From contig NGZR01000001.1 of assembly GCA_002197995.1 (NCBI GenBank), positions 10,168,001-10,232,000 of the forward strand: 64,000 bases of DNA, read 5' to 3'. Of the stretch, positions 53,247-64,000 are shown piece after piece. The notes beneath the pieces were generated by a model. It saw only the letters and a program-made list of their open reading frames with translations. It did not search any database and was not told where the DNA came from. This DNA is from Gaeumannomyces sp. JS-464 (lineage: Eukaryota > Ascomycota > Sordariomycetes > Magnaporthales > Magnaporthaceae). The first letter of the stretch is position 1. Every line of letters starts with the position of its first letter. The translations under genes and the position numbers were made by a program.

Positions 53247-55097
53247 TCACTCCTCGTCCGAGACCTCGTCAATAGTGACCCGCGTGCGCCGCGCGGCGTC
53301 GTCACCGCTCCCGTCCTTGGGGCTCTGGTCAACCTCAGCTCCACCCTCGCCGCCGGCCTGCTCAGGAGCGGCGGGCCGCTTGATCGAGAAGCACTGCACG
53401 GCGCCGACGACGGCCACGAGCGCGCTTCCCCACCACGCCAGCGCCGTGCAGTCCATCTGGCTGCCGACCGTGTACAGGTACCCGGCCACGGGCGGCGCCA
53501 CCATGCGGCAGGCGGCGCCCGCGCTGGCGGCCAGGCCGTTGACCTTGCCCAGGACCGACAAGCTCGGCGTCGCCTCCTTGATCAGGATCAGCAGCAGCGG
53601 GTAGGCAAGGATGGAGAAGAGGTTGCGGACCGTCAGGCACGCGTAGATGGCCGGAAACAGCAGCGGCTCAGGCACCAGCAGCAGCAGCGGCACCACCACG
53701 TACGCGATCGGGTGCAGCACCATGACGGCCATAAAGAGCCGGTACACGCCCAGCCGCTCGGCCGCCACCGGGAAGACGACGGCCTGGATGAAGAGCGCGA
53801 TGGCGCCGTTGACCGCCATGATCATGCCCACCGCCCGCAGCGACAGGCCCAGCCCTCCGGGGAGTACAGAATCCCCGCGAGCGGGGAGGAGCCGAGGGCC
53901 GACAGGACGCCCAGGGGCTCGGCGCGCTCGTCCTCCAGGAAGATGGGCAGCAGGTGGTCGTATGTCATGGAGTGGTAGGTGAAGATGGACAGCGAGAGGA
54001 TGATGGCCATGATGCGCCGGTCGAAGATGCTGTGCGACGAGGACCCGCCGCCCGACTGCTTCCCGTGGCCCTTCTCCTGCCTCGTGGTCGCCGCCGCCAC
54101 CGCAGCCCTGCAGCTCCCGCCCATGACCGAGGCGTCGCTGCCCCTCCTGGCCGAGGCCTGGAAGGTCCCGTACGTCTCGGCCCGGAGGTCGACGGCCGGC
54201 CGCTTCAGCGCGTCCGACGTCTCCATCAGCGGCGTCTCATCTGAGATGTACGTGTCGTCCGGCATCAGGACGCGCGGCTGCATGTCGGGGTGCGTCTCCT
54301 CTAGTAGGAAGTAGCCCAGCACGATGCTGACCAGGAGCAGCAGGGCGCAGATGAGGTTCGGGAGGAGGTAAGGGAAGTTGTCAAAGAGGGAACCCCTGGG
54401 GAACAGCTGCGGGAATGCCTCGTGGGGGTCGGCAAAGGTGCCGCCGATCGCGGGCCCGATTATGGTGCCGATGCTCCAGACGAAGGGCATGATGGAGTAG
54501 GCGCGAGCTGCCACACTATCAGTTTGTCTTGGTCTTGGTCTGTCTTCGTCTGGGGTGTCTTGGGAATTCCGCTTACGCTCATGTTCCGGCTTGGTCACCA
54601 GCTCGCCAACCATGGTCTGGATGACGCCAATGTTGCCGTTCAGAAACCCGCCAATGGCGCGGCCGGCGAGCGCGACCCAGATGTTGGAGGCAAAGCCGAC
54701 GACGATCATGCTGAACATGGTGCCGATGCAGCCCAGGAGCAGGACGGGCTTCCGGCCTATCCTATCCGAGAGGCCGCCCCAGTACATGCCCATGCAGGCC
54801 TCGGCGAGCGAGAAGCTCGAGATGAGCAGGCCGGCGTGGAACGAGGCATCCTGCTCGTTGCCGATCTTGAACCTCTTGACCAGAGCCCAGGCGTAGGGGA
54901 AGATGGAGGTCAGGGCGATGGGCTCCGCAAGACGGACAATGGCTGTTGTTCTCATCAAGGAGGTCGCCGTATCAGAATCGCGAGATGGAGACAAATGCGA
55001 GGGGAAGTCCGGTCAAAGCGCACTCACCAAGCAGGAAGAGCTGGACAGTCGGGAAGTCGTCAGGATTGCGAGAGTATCTCTGTCTGGTCAGACCCAT
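53247..55097 (-). CDS. MFS transporter, DHA1 type (ZIF1/multidrug-like), one frame break
   Basis: Twelve-helix proton antiporter-type transporter; substrate unknown. Exon 1 (55097-55028) gives MGLTRQRYSRNPDDFPTVQL. An 85-nt intron (55027-54943) joins FLL|AIVRLAEPIALTSIFPYAW. Helices 2-3 carry the MFS signature GGLSDRIGRKPVLLLG, and GRAIGGFLNGNIGVIQTMVG is helix 4. A 69-nt intron (54576-54508) restores KPEHE|PRAYSIMPFVWSIGTII. A long hydrophilic central loop follows, then RIMAIILSLSIFTYHSMTYD. One missing C at the run 53859-53862 joins ILYS to GLGLSLRAVGMIMAVNGAIA. The remaining helices include FSILAYPLLLILIKEATPS and LASAGAACRMVAPPVAGYLY, and the cytosolic tail ends EVSDEE. Without the intron at 55027-54943 the first helix would lack its start, which decided the start choice. 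Confidence 0.9.
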
Positions 55098-58000
55098 TTT
55101 CGTGTTTTCTGGTTTGCCCTCCTTACGATCGATGTGCTGGCGCTTCAGAGCTAGGTCTGCGAGCGTGCAGCTTCCGGCGTCGGCTGTGTTTCTCCTGGTC
55201 CGTAGCAGGTGGCCCTCTCAGTAGATTTGTATCTGGTGAGCCGTCTCGAGCTACTATAGCAGGACAAGATGGCAATTTCCCAGCACTGCGCGGGAAAGAG
55301 AAGGAAAAAAGGAGGTGTGGTCTGCAGAGGGGCGAGAGCAGGGTTGACCCGTGGATAGGGCATTTATTTACGATGTCGGTGGAGACGACAAAGTGACACA
55401 AGCACCAGCCCGGGGAAGACGCGCAGCACATCCGACTAGGATGGCCGGCCATGCGCAAGCCCAGGCGGCTCGAAGTGGCCCAGGACGCCTGTTGAATAAC
55501 AGGCAAGCGCACAACGGGCGGTGGTTGAAATTGGATGGCAGATATCCGGAAGCGGCCTTCGAGGGCGGGCAGGGGTGGGATTAAATGGGAGGGTGTGGGT
55601 GTGCGCCGGCGGATGGGAGGGTTGCAGCGAGGCAGGGAGGCTGCATGTAGCCGGATGGAAGGTGCAGTTTTAACGTGCGACTTGTGCTCGTTTATCAGGG
55701 CGGACGCGGAAGGTCAAACTCCCCTCCCTGCTGCGCCCAGTAGAACCTTGACACCATGTTTTTTTGCCATGCATGCGTGTATCCGTTGCCAGTCTAGAGC
55801 GCATTAGCGTCAAGGCAGGCTTAGGGGAGTGGACAGCTGGAGCAAAGGCAAACTGGGCATGGGAAACAGCCCGCAGAGGCGACGAAGGGGCTGTTGGTGC
55901 GACAGACAGTGTGCATGTCTCGGCGCACAACTCGCCCATGTCGTTTGATAAGAGCCACGGAGCACAGTCGCTCGCCGTTTGCCGCCGTTTCTCCCCGACT
56001 GCTTTGTTCTGCTCACATGTAAAATTTGACCAACCTAAAACCGTGCGACTTGTGTGGTCCCGTGGACTGGTAGTATTGCTGTTAGTACCGTCAGTTAGAT
56101 AGGGTGGCCAGCCGGCCGGCAGCTTGGTTGGGCTGGCTTGTCTTGGTGTCCCAGTGGCTCCCCACAGTAGGTTCCAAGCGCTTCTTTCGGTCTGGTGTCT
56201 TGCAGGTTTGGTGGTGATCCAACATCCATGCTCGAATCGTCTCTTCTTTGCTCCTCAAGCCCGCAGCTGTGGGCCTTTCTCTCTGCAGGACACCCTGACT
56301 CGACTTGCACCAGGGTTCCATGGCCAGTGCCGTCGCGCCAGGCCAGCCGTTCGCGCCAGGCCCGTTAGCTCGTCAGTCAGAGTACCCGTGTCTACGGGAG
56401 CGGGAGCATGGTCGACGTGGCCATGCGAGCGGATTGCCCTCTCGCTGGCGCGTAGTTCGCCTCCAGGTGCAAAAATCCGAGTCAAAGTTATTGTCCGCCA
56501 AGCGGACGGGCAGGGCCGCCACCAATGGCCACTGATGGGCGCGGGTTGAAAATTCTGGAGCGTTCGAAAAGCGGAGGGTGTGAGTTGGGAAGCGCTCCAT
56601 CCAGCAGTTGTTACGCGACGGGCGCCGTCCCAGTGCTCCGCAGTAGCGCGGCCAAGGATGGCACAGACCCCTGGAAACTGCCTCATTCCATCTCGTCGGC
56701 GGCGGTTGTGGTTGGGTCATCTCGGCGGGTGAATTTACCCTGTGCGAGCGGAGGCTCTGGGGTGGTCGCTTGCACGGCCTCGGGAATAGCAGAGACAAGA
56801 AAAAAAGCCGTCTCTGAAATCGACTTCTTGCTAGCCGACCTGCATCGCTCCGCAGGTGCGCGGGCAGCAAGCAGAACAAGCGCTGTCACAGAGTACAGCC
56901 TGCAGGGGTTTTTTTTCTGTCACCCCGCTCCGTCGATCGCCAACCATTTTTTCCTAGTGTCCGGCTCCTTCCTCAGGCTCCAGGGCGGCTGGCAGAGGGG
57001 GAAACACGCAAGACGGCAAAAGACGGATGGATGCAGGCTGCCGGAATCGAAGCGGTGAGCGGTGAGCGCAACGCGAAGTCGGAGATGCGACCCAAGGCGC
57101 AAGCCAGGCGGCGGGTCGAGAACCAGACCAGCCCACCATCCAACCGGGCGCGACTTGCTGCTCAGTGTCTGTCGGATTCCGCCGTCTCCTGCTTGTCGGG
57201 TGTTGTTCTGCTTGACTCGACCTGCTCTGCACAGTAAGACTGTAGAGGAGACTGTAGGGCAGACTGTAGACGGCACGGTAAACTGCTCAACACGGCTGGG
57301 AACCCCCAACTCGCAAACTGCGGCTGCTGGCGCACCCAAAAAGACCCACCCCACCCAACGTCGGCATTCGGTTCGCTTCTGATACCAGGCCGCGTCGTGG
57401 TGTGTTGCTCCCCTCCATCACACCGACTTGCCGAAACGAGTTTGTTTTTTCGTCGTCGCCTGCCGCAAATTACTCGCTCGCTCGGCTGCACACCACCGCT
57501 GCACACCACTGCTGCCCCCCGCCGGTGTCGGCCTGCCAGAGATGGCTGCATCTCACCGGCTTCAAATCCTGAACTTTTCCATTAGCTAAACTGGGCACAT
57601 TGACGCCCAAACCAAACCCCGCTTCCGTGACTCTTGTTTTCCTGTTACACAAAAGCCACTGGCGCCAGGGATGGGAAGGGAAGAAAAAAAAAAAGTGAGA
57701 CAAGGCCAGCACCAGAGAGCGAGAACAGAAAAGAAGCCAGTAGATTGGCGCGGCAGCAAACCCCAGAATCGTATCAAGCCTACCCGCCAGGCTCAGACGA
57801 AAGAACAGCGTACACCAAACAGCCGACACGCCGGGAAATACTACACGGCAATCAGTCAGTGCAGGCCGAGATAACGCACGGCACCACGGCAGCGATCGCG
57901 ATCACCACTCCCAGTGGCCAGACGTCTTGTGGCTCATCAGATCGCTGTTATCTCGCAGACGCCTTATCTGGCCACCTCGGAGGCAGGCGGGCTCGCAGCG

Positions 58001-59716
58001 AACGAAACATGCCTGCCCTTGCTGCACGCTGCGAAAAGGAGAGCCCTGGCTGGCTATATGCGAGTCCGTACCTACATCCATGGCTCCATGCCCGCGGTGG
58101 GATGGTCTCGCCGCCTCGACCAAACAAAAGGCCGCTCTCAATGCGTGCGCCGTTCCCTGCTCATGCAGCGGCTCCCGCTTCCCTGCCATGGCCCCGCCAA
58201 TCCTGGCCGTCCCCGGTCCACCACCGCGCCGTTTTGCCTACCGCCAATACAGCCATCAGAATTCCGGCCCGAGCACCCATCCGCCGCACAACGCTAGCGC
58301 GTCCAGGGGGTGTGGCCATCGCACCCCCGTCGTGATCGGGGTGGATATTTCCATTGCCACGCTTTGCTGCCCCTTGGAGCGACCTGCTAATCGGCCTTCC
58401 TGACCTGACCTGCGTATGACGGACGTCTAGGCTCCCGTTCGCGATAGCGACATTACTTTATGGGCATAACGACATTCACCGGTAGCCATCTCGATCAGCA
58501 ATCTGCAGCTTTCCTATCAGGCAGGTTCGCCAAAAGACACAGCGCGCTGTCGTCGGCCGGAGCCACCGGTCCCAGCTACGGTCGATCTTCGGCACGATGC
58601 GTCGAGCCAGTGCTCGACGAGACTACGCCGAGTGGTCCGGGCTGTTATTGCCCTTGCACGGCATCTTCTAGCCGGTGGCGAAGAATGCTGTCAAACATGA
58701 GACCAAGGTCTCGGCTTTTGTGTCGCGCAGCCGCTTCCACTCCCTGTCCCATCTTCCCGGATACCTAACCTACGGGCTAGCGTGCTTTACCGACTCTGGG
58801 GCTCTGGGGCACCCAATGTGTGGTGTGCGGCTACTCTTGCTTTTTGCTGGACAGAAGCTGCGAGCAATACACTTTTTAAGGGTCCTGAGTGGCGAGATGC
58901 CCGCTTCGGCCCACGATGCCGTGGGGGCCCGTCTCAGGGGTTCGTGGGGCCTAACCCAGCAAGGCATCATGGGATGCGTTTTTGGCGTGGGGTTCGCTCG
59001 CTTCCCCAGGGCTGAGTGCCTGGCCGCCCAGCAACCCTCAGTACACAAGGACAGTACATTGTGCTGTCTCTGGGCCAAGAAAGGTTATACCTACTCCCGC
59101 CTGCGTGAGACTGTCCCCCACGCTAGGATCGTGGCGTGGCGTTCGCAGCAAGTCCGTAATGGGGTAGGGAGAGCCCCCGGGCCGGGCATGGCTGCGGGGA
59201 GAGGCGATGTCTGCAGCCCACACCCCGAGGGCACTCTAAGACGGCGCTTGCCGTGGGGGTTTCGCCCAGGGGTCTTGAGTTTAAGCTTATATAGCCGCCT
59301 GGCCGTCTGCCGAACCGCTCGCTTGGGAGATATGCCTGCCGGGGACCGGTTGATGCGAAAGCGTGACAATGCTTGCATTTCACGATGGTGTGCGCTATGG
59401 TGTGATGGTTGGGGTCGATACCCAGGAACCCATGTCGGTAAGGTAAGGTTGGTGCCGGCTTTAGCGCCGGCTTGGTGGCGAAGTCGTAGCCGGCAGCGGC
59501 TGAACGGAAGACGTCGGTCTCGTCACTCGTTGCCTGGTTACTGGCTTCTGCACTCGCACCATGTTGAGCAATGCAACGATCCACTCTCAGTCTAATCATC
59601 AAGCAAACTGGCAGTTATCCAAGCGCCTTCAGTCCGTTCTTGCATACGCCCTACAAATCTCCCCTGGACGCAAGGAATACCCGGCAGGAAAGGGGCAAAA
59701 CACCCATATTCCGAGA
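55098..59716. other. 4.6-kb stretch without a recognised gene
   Basis: The longest gene-free interval in the window, between the MFS start (-) and the IMPase stop (-). Open frames of 233 (57634-58335, +) and 306 codons (58675-59595, +) lack motifs and any splice support. A perfect six-base arm hairpin, GCCGGC-TTTAGC-GCCGGC, lies at 59454-59471. No LTR, transposase, tRNA or rRNA was recognised. It could hold lineage-specific genes, long noncoding RNA or old repeat remnants. Confidence 0.45.
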
Positions 59717-60742
59717 TTAGTGCTCATACTGCATGACACCGTCGCCAATGACGGACCAAAACTCCTCGACCAGTTCTTTCTGTCCCGACGGGGCGCCGCG
59801 GACGGCAAGGTATTTGCGTGAGTCGACGGCCGGGTCCCAGACGCCCGGGTTGCCACTCGCCATGATCCCTCCCGCTTCGGTTAGGATGCACCAGCCCGCG
59901 GCCACGTCCCAGGCATAGCAACCGCCTTCCCAGTACGCGTCCAGCTGGCCCGCGGCGACGGCGCACATGTTCAGGGCCGCGCTGCCCATGGACCGCAGCG
60001 AGTGGCACATGCGGCCGCCGTCGGTCCGCTCCCCCGCGGCCAGGCGCCGGAACACGGACGCCTTGAGCTCGAAGTTGGGCCCGTCCCGGTCCGAGCCCCA
60101 CTCGACGGCGATGAGCGCCGAGCCGAGGCCGGTCAGGGGCGCGGCCTGGGAGGAGTCGCCGTCCGGGCAGCGCAGCGGGAGGCGCTCGCGCGGGATGGAG
60201 ACGCCCGGGGCCAGGCCGGCGCCGGCGACGAGCGAGGCGCAGCGCTGCATGTAGGCGCCGCCGCCCTTCACGCCCGTGAAGAGCACGTCGGCAAAGGGGT
60301 TGTAGACGACGCCCACAGCAGGCAGCTTGTCGACGACGAAGCCGAGGCTGATGCAGACGGCCGGGAAGCCGTGGATGAAGTTTGTGGTGCCGTCGATGGG
60401 GTCGACGACGAAGGTGGGGCGGTCCGTGAGGGCCGTCACGCCCTTTTGGTACGACTCCTCGCCGACAAAGTCAAAGGTCGGGTACGCCGACTGCAGCCGG
60501 GCCATGACGAGCTTCTCGACGGCCTTGTCTGTTTCCGTCACCATGTCGACGGCTGGGTGTGGGGGTAAAGTGAGCAGGGGTCTAGGAAACTTTGATAGAT
60601 TGTGTGGCAGGGAGGCTTGCAGCACCTACAGTTCATCTTGGTGTCGGCCGTCTTGCTCTGCGGCTTCGCCTCCCGCACCATCGGCCTCGAAGGCGATGGC
60701 GACCAGGGTGTCGCGGATCTGCTGCAGGTTCAGGCTCGACAT
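59717..60742 (-). CDS. Inositol monophosphatase family enzyme, two exons, one frame break
   Basis: Mg-dependent phosphatase of myo-inositol 1-phosphate or a related sugar phosphate; QutG/QA-X proteins of the quinate pathway belong to the same family. Exon 1 (60742-60630) encodes MSSLNLQQIRDTLVAIAFEA and, after a small indel near 60680, MVREAKPQSKTADTKMN. A 77-nt intron (60629-60553) joins N|SVDMVTETDKAVEKLVM. Family motifs: FVGEES, VVDPIDGTTNFIHGFP (motif A, metal ligands), GVVYNPFADVLFTGVKGGGA, SMGSAALNMCAVAAGQLDAY and YAWDVAAGWCILTEAGG (motif B). Ends IGDGVMQYEH. About 315 residues, slightly longer than the yeast enzymes. Cytosolic, no signal peptide. Confidence 0.92.
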
Positions 60743-61529
60743 GGTGGATGATCGGGGAGGCCCCTTTTGCAATTATGTATTGTTCCTGGGGTGTTGTAGC
60801 ACAGATTGTCGGACGCAGCCGTCTGATGGCTGACGAGAAGGGTCAGATCAGTGTCGAGTCCCTACTGTCGCGGCTGCCGTCGCAATGGAGCTCCCCCAAG
60901 AGGCAGACACAAACCCACCACACTGCTGTGACGTCCAGAGAGGTGGTGCGGCGCGGGGTCACCACGTCAGGCGTGGGGCAGCTTCCTTGAATTGGCCAAT
61001 CACACAACATCCTCCCCAGCCTGAATGTCTCCTTTCACGACTGATGCCCGTAGGCCACCGTGGTAGATGGGGTCATAGGAGACAAGCTTTTGGTGATAGC
61101 CATCTGTTGAACCTCATCTCTTGGCAGGAGAGGCAAGTACAGTCGCGGCGGATAAGGGCCCAGGAGCGAGATATCCATCGCCCTCCCTTCCAAACTCGAC
61201 CACCCCATGACGGCGAGGTCTCGGCCCCTTTTCTCGGCAGGGTAACTATCCATTCCCTTTTTCATGTCGGATGTCAGGACCATCCTGACTTGGACCTGGT
61301 CTCCGTGCCTATGCGGTTCCCGGACATGTCACCGGGGCCGTCGAGGTCCGGCCGCCAATGGACGAGCATTGAGGTTAGGGCACATCAGCTTTTCGATGGG
61401 GATTATGTGGAAGGTGAAGGCATGTCTCGTGTGTTTTTACGAGCTGGTGAGAATGTACATTGGACAAGAGCAACGAACGCCAGGTCTATATTGCGAGAAA
61501 AGTATGCGCCGACAAGGAATGACAGCAAT
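60743..61529. other. Intergenic region
   Basis: About 790 nt between the IMPase start and the ankyrin gene stop, both minus-strand genes. No motif-bearing frame. Confidence 0.5.
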
Positions 61530-64000
61530 CTAAGCCTGACAACCATCCGTGGAAATATCCCCCAACAGTCCCTGTCCGTTAGGCTGAGTGGAAGAAAGAA
61601 ACCAAACGTAGCCAGCGCAGCCTCTGTGGCCATTATTGGTGGCATACTCGATGGCACGTGTAACCTCGTCTTCGGGGAACCCGGTTCCTTCTCGGGCACC
61701 CCACAAAACGTCCAACATATCAAGCCGCCCATGCTCCGCCGCCGCCTGCAGTGCAGTACGCCCGTTGAACTTGGACGGCGCCGCGTGGACGCTAGCCCCG
61801 AGGGTCAGGAGACGCTCTACAATGCGTACGTATCCCCCGATGGTGGCGAGCTGCAAGGCGGTCCCGCCAGACTGCCGAGCGGGCCGCATTGACATCCGCG
61901 CCATTCTCCAGCAGTATCTGAACGATCTCCCAGCTCCCTCGCTCGCAAGCGGCCTGCAGGGGTGTCCGCTTCACCCCCAGTCGCGCCGCCCGGTTGACAT
62001 CCGCACCCCTCTCCAGCAGCAGGGCTACCACGTCCTTTTTCCCGCACCTGATGGCGACGAGGAGTGCGGTCTCCCTGGGCCAAACGGCACTGCCATTTGT
62101 ATATTCCCTTTTCTGCCCGACCCCATTTGGTGCTGCGGCTATGCTGTTGACGTCGGCTCCGGCATCGATCAGGGCCCGGACCGCGTCGAGATTTTGAGCA
62201 CCCTTGATTGCGTAGCCGAGAGGAGTCAGGTTGGTGGCATTCTCGAACTTGTTCCATCCAAGCCTCCGGCAAGAAAATTGTGCAGCGCACTGATATTGTT
62301 GACCTTGATGGCATGGAAGAGGACATGAGGTCCGAATTTCGCCAGGAGTGCAGGGCACTTTGCCTTGTACGTCTCGAGGAGTGCCCCCAGATAACGGCTA
62401 TTGGCCGCGATGGCGTATTGGAATGCATAGAGGTTAAAGGTAGAAATCTCCCCGGACAGGAGAAGCTCGATCATCTCCTCATCTTCTAACTCCATCGCCT
62501 CAGTCAGAGGGTTACGGAAGGACACCGAGTAGCCAACATTCGCGCCATTCTCCACAAGAAGCTTTACCGTCTCCTTATTTTTGCTTCTCACGGCTTCGGC
62601 GAGAGCTGGCCCAAGCTTGAAAGCGGTACGCATATGCAGCAGATCTCTGGCCAGAGAGATATCCCCTAATTGCACAGCCAGTGTGATGGGGCATGGTGGC
62701 AATCGCGCCGAGACAAACTCGGGAATCGCAAGGCTGGCATCCGCTTCGAGGATGTCGTAAATGAGCAGTCTGTTCCGCTGCTGTATGGCTTCGCGTAGGG
62801 CGGAATAGAGTCGATCTTCAGCATCATATGTCCATTCTCTCGCCCCGGCGTCCATCAGCATCCGGGCGGCCTCTGGCTCCTGGCTGCGTATAGCCGCAAT
62901 CAATGCCAGGGTCAAGTACGTCCCCGGGAACTCCAGTGTGGCAAATCTGCCGTGGAAGTTTGTTGTCATGTCCACACGGCGGAAAATTGGTATCGTGTCC
63001 AATATACCTTGAAGGCATTCCAAATCACCAACCTCTGCTGCGGCGATGGCGGCAGCTTCGAAAATGAGACACGCTCTCTTCAACTTGACGCCATGCGCCA
63101 ATCTGCTCAAGTCTCCTCGCTAGTCGGTGATCCCGAGAGCGGATAGCCTCAGCCAGCGGGTAGTGGGGTATTCGAACAGAGACATGAGAGATTCGTCAAG
63201 GCCAGCAAACATCCTGTTGAACTCCTTTGGGGGATCTAGTTGGTTTCCGAGAGGTATATCGGCATCGATCCCTTGATCGAGCATCAGGTCGACGATAGCG
63301 GAATGGCCACCTCGAATCGCCCCAGACAGAGCTACTAGGGTGACCGGGCGCCCATGGTGTAGAAAAGTCTTGCAAAGCTCGAGATTTCCAGCCGTTGCAG
63401 CCAGCACAAGTGCCAACCCAAAGTGTGTGATGCATTCACGGCACTCGGATCCGGCGCATAGGCCTAATAGCAGTCGGAAGACGGCGGTGGATTTCTGGTG
63501 ATCAGAATGATGGGCGACCTTTGACAACCTGGCTAGAAGCTGAGGGTCGTCTGGGATCTCGAAATGTTCGCGGAGCCGCTCCAGTAGAGCAACAAGAATG
63601 CCGAGATCAGGGAAGCCAAAAGCGCCCTCCGCGTGTTGGCTGGTGACTTTTGCGCCTCGCTCGAGAAGAATCGACACCACCTCGCCCGCGTGGCTCCCGG
63701 AGTCCGTGTGGCTCTTGTAATTCACCGCAAACCCTAACGGGCCATGGTGGTTGTCATGGTGGCGTTCATATGATTTATTGACGTTTGCGCCAAGACCGAC
63801 CAGAAAAGAGACCATATCCATGTCACAATGCTTTGCAGCGAGCTCCAGCGGTGTGTAGTTTTCTCCCTCGTCTTTTGTGTGTTGATGGCATAGGGCCGGC
63901 CGGACGCCGCTTTTGATGATGAGTTTGGCCGTCTGAACATCGCCGGCCTTGACGGCAACCCGAAACAGATTGTCTACGATGGTCTTGGCCAGGGCCTCGG
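61530..64000 (-). CDS. Ankyrin-repeat protein, C-terminal part, 5' end beyond the window
   Basis: The frame is open at the right edge and reads leftward through about fourteen degenerate ankyrin repeats. Examples: YTPLELAAKHCDMDMVSFLV, LALVLAATAGNLELCKTFLH, ALSGAIRGGHSAIVDLMLDQ and ALAEAVRSKNKETVKLLVEN. Better-conserved ones near the end are TPLGYAIKGAQNLDAVRALI, ETALLVAIRCGKKDVVALLL, TPLQAACERGSWEIVQILLE and RTALQAAAEHGRLDMLDVLW. An in-frame TAG at 63120-63122 separates LSALGITD from RGDLSRLAHG, with no frame change. Small frame changes occur near 62270, 61890 and 63800-63850. The stop is at 61530-61532. No catalytic domain lies in the visible part. Such repeat arrays commonly form the C-terminus of fungal NACHT proteins, but that domain, if present, is off the edge. 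The in-frame stop could mean a pseudogene. Confidence 0.75.

Noticed and set aside
57634..58335. 233-codon plus-strand frame
   Set aside because: Low-complexity Pro/Arg/Ser-rich translation overlapping other frames on both strands; no support.
58675..59595. 306-codon plus-strand frame as a gene
   Set aside because: Composition resembles translated noncoding DNA and no domain is visible.
1..64000. CRISPR arrays, insertion sequences or a secondary-metabolite cluster
   Set aside because: The window is fungal; no spaced direct repeats, bacterial transposase, polyketide synthase, NRPS or terpene cyclase was seen.

Overview
This window is nuclear DNA from a filamentous ascomycete (Pezizomycotina). 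Short introns of about 56-165 nt with GTRNGY-type donors, GC-rich coding sequence, and an Egh16/GAS1-type secreted protein point to that group. A Sordariomycete is the most likely placement, but I cannot name a species. Almost every recognisable gene is a single-copy housekeeping gene. The exceptions are a decayed retroelement, a broken phosphotransferase-like gene and an ankyrin-repeat gene running off the right edge.

Layout. 0-10 kb: RPB8 (-) and ELP4 (+) diverge from one short promoter. They are followed by the tRNA-splicing endonuclease subunit SEN34 (+), a polytopic membrane RING ubiquitin ligase of Asi type (-), and the CCA-adding tRNA nucleotidyltransferase (-). 10-18 kb is gene-poor and holds a secreted Egh16/GAS1-like gene (+) and a three-exon gene for a 95-residue protein (+). 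18-21 kb: splicing factor SYF1 (-). 21.5-27.4 kb: an APH-fold kinase remnant followed by a stop-ridden Ty3/Gypsy-type retroelement with protease, reverse transcriptase (YADD) and RNase H remnants. 27.7-38.8 kb: VMA8 (+, seven exons, two of them micro-exons), a U1A/U2B''-type snRNP protein (-), an ARF-GEF of the Gea/GBF1 family (-) and mannosyltransferase MNN9 (-). 41.4-48.4 kb: exosome subunit MTR3 (+), TTI2 (+) and the Sac-domain lipid phosphatase FIG4 (-). 49-55 kb: a xanthine-dioxygenase-like gene (-), co-chaperone CNS1 (-) and a DHA1-type MFS transporter (-). 55.1-59.7 kb is a large stretch without a recognised gene. 59.7-64 kb: an inositol monophosphatase (-) and the C-terminal part of a long ankyrin-repeat protein (-) cut by the right edge.

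Functionally the window is dominated by RNA metabolism: RPB8, ELP4, SEN34, CCA transferase, SYF1, the snRNP protein and MTR3. Membrane and trafficking genes form the second group: VMA8, the ARF-GEF, MNN9, FIG4 and the MFS transporter.

The most striking property of the sequence is how often conserved essential genes change reading frame by one base, usually in a short C or G run. RPB8, VMA8, MNN9 and the 95-residue gene read through cleanly once introns are removed. ELP4, SEN34, the RING ligase, the CCA transferase, FIG4, MTR3, TTI2 and the ARF-GEF need several corrections each. The simplest reading is residual indel error in the assembly, so I annotate these as genes and mark the breaks. Real decay is better supported for the retroelement and possible for the APH-like, xanthine-dioxygenase-like and ankyrin genes, where in-frame stops occur. 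I did not find a clearly novel multi-gene system. The best leads are the micro-exon architecture of VMA8, a cluster of three tRNA-maturation genes, the Cys-for-His RING ligase and the ankyrin gene at the edge.
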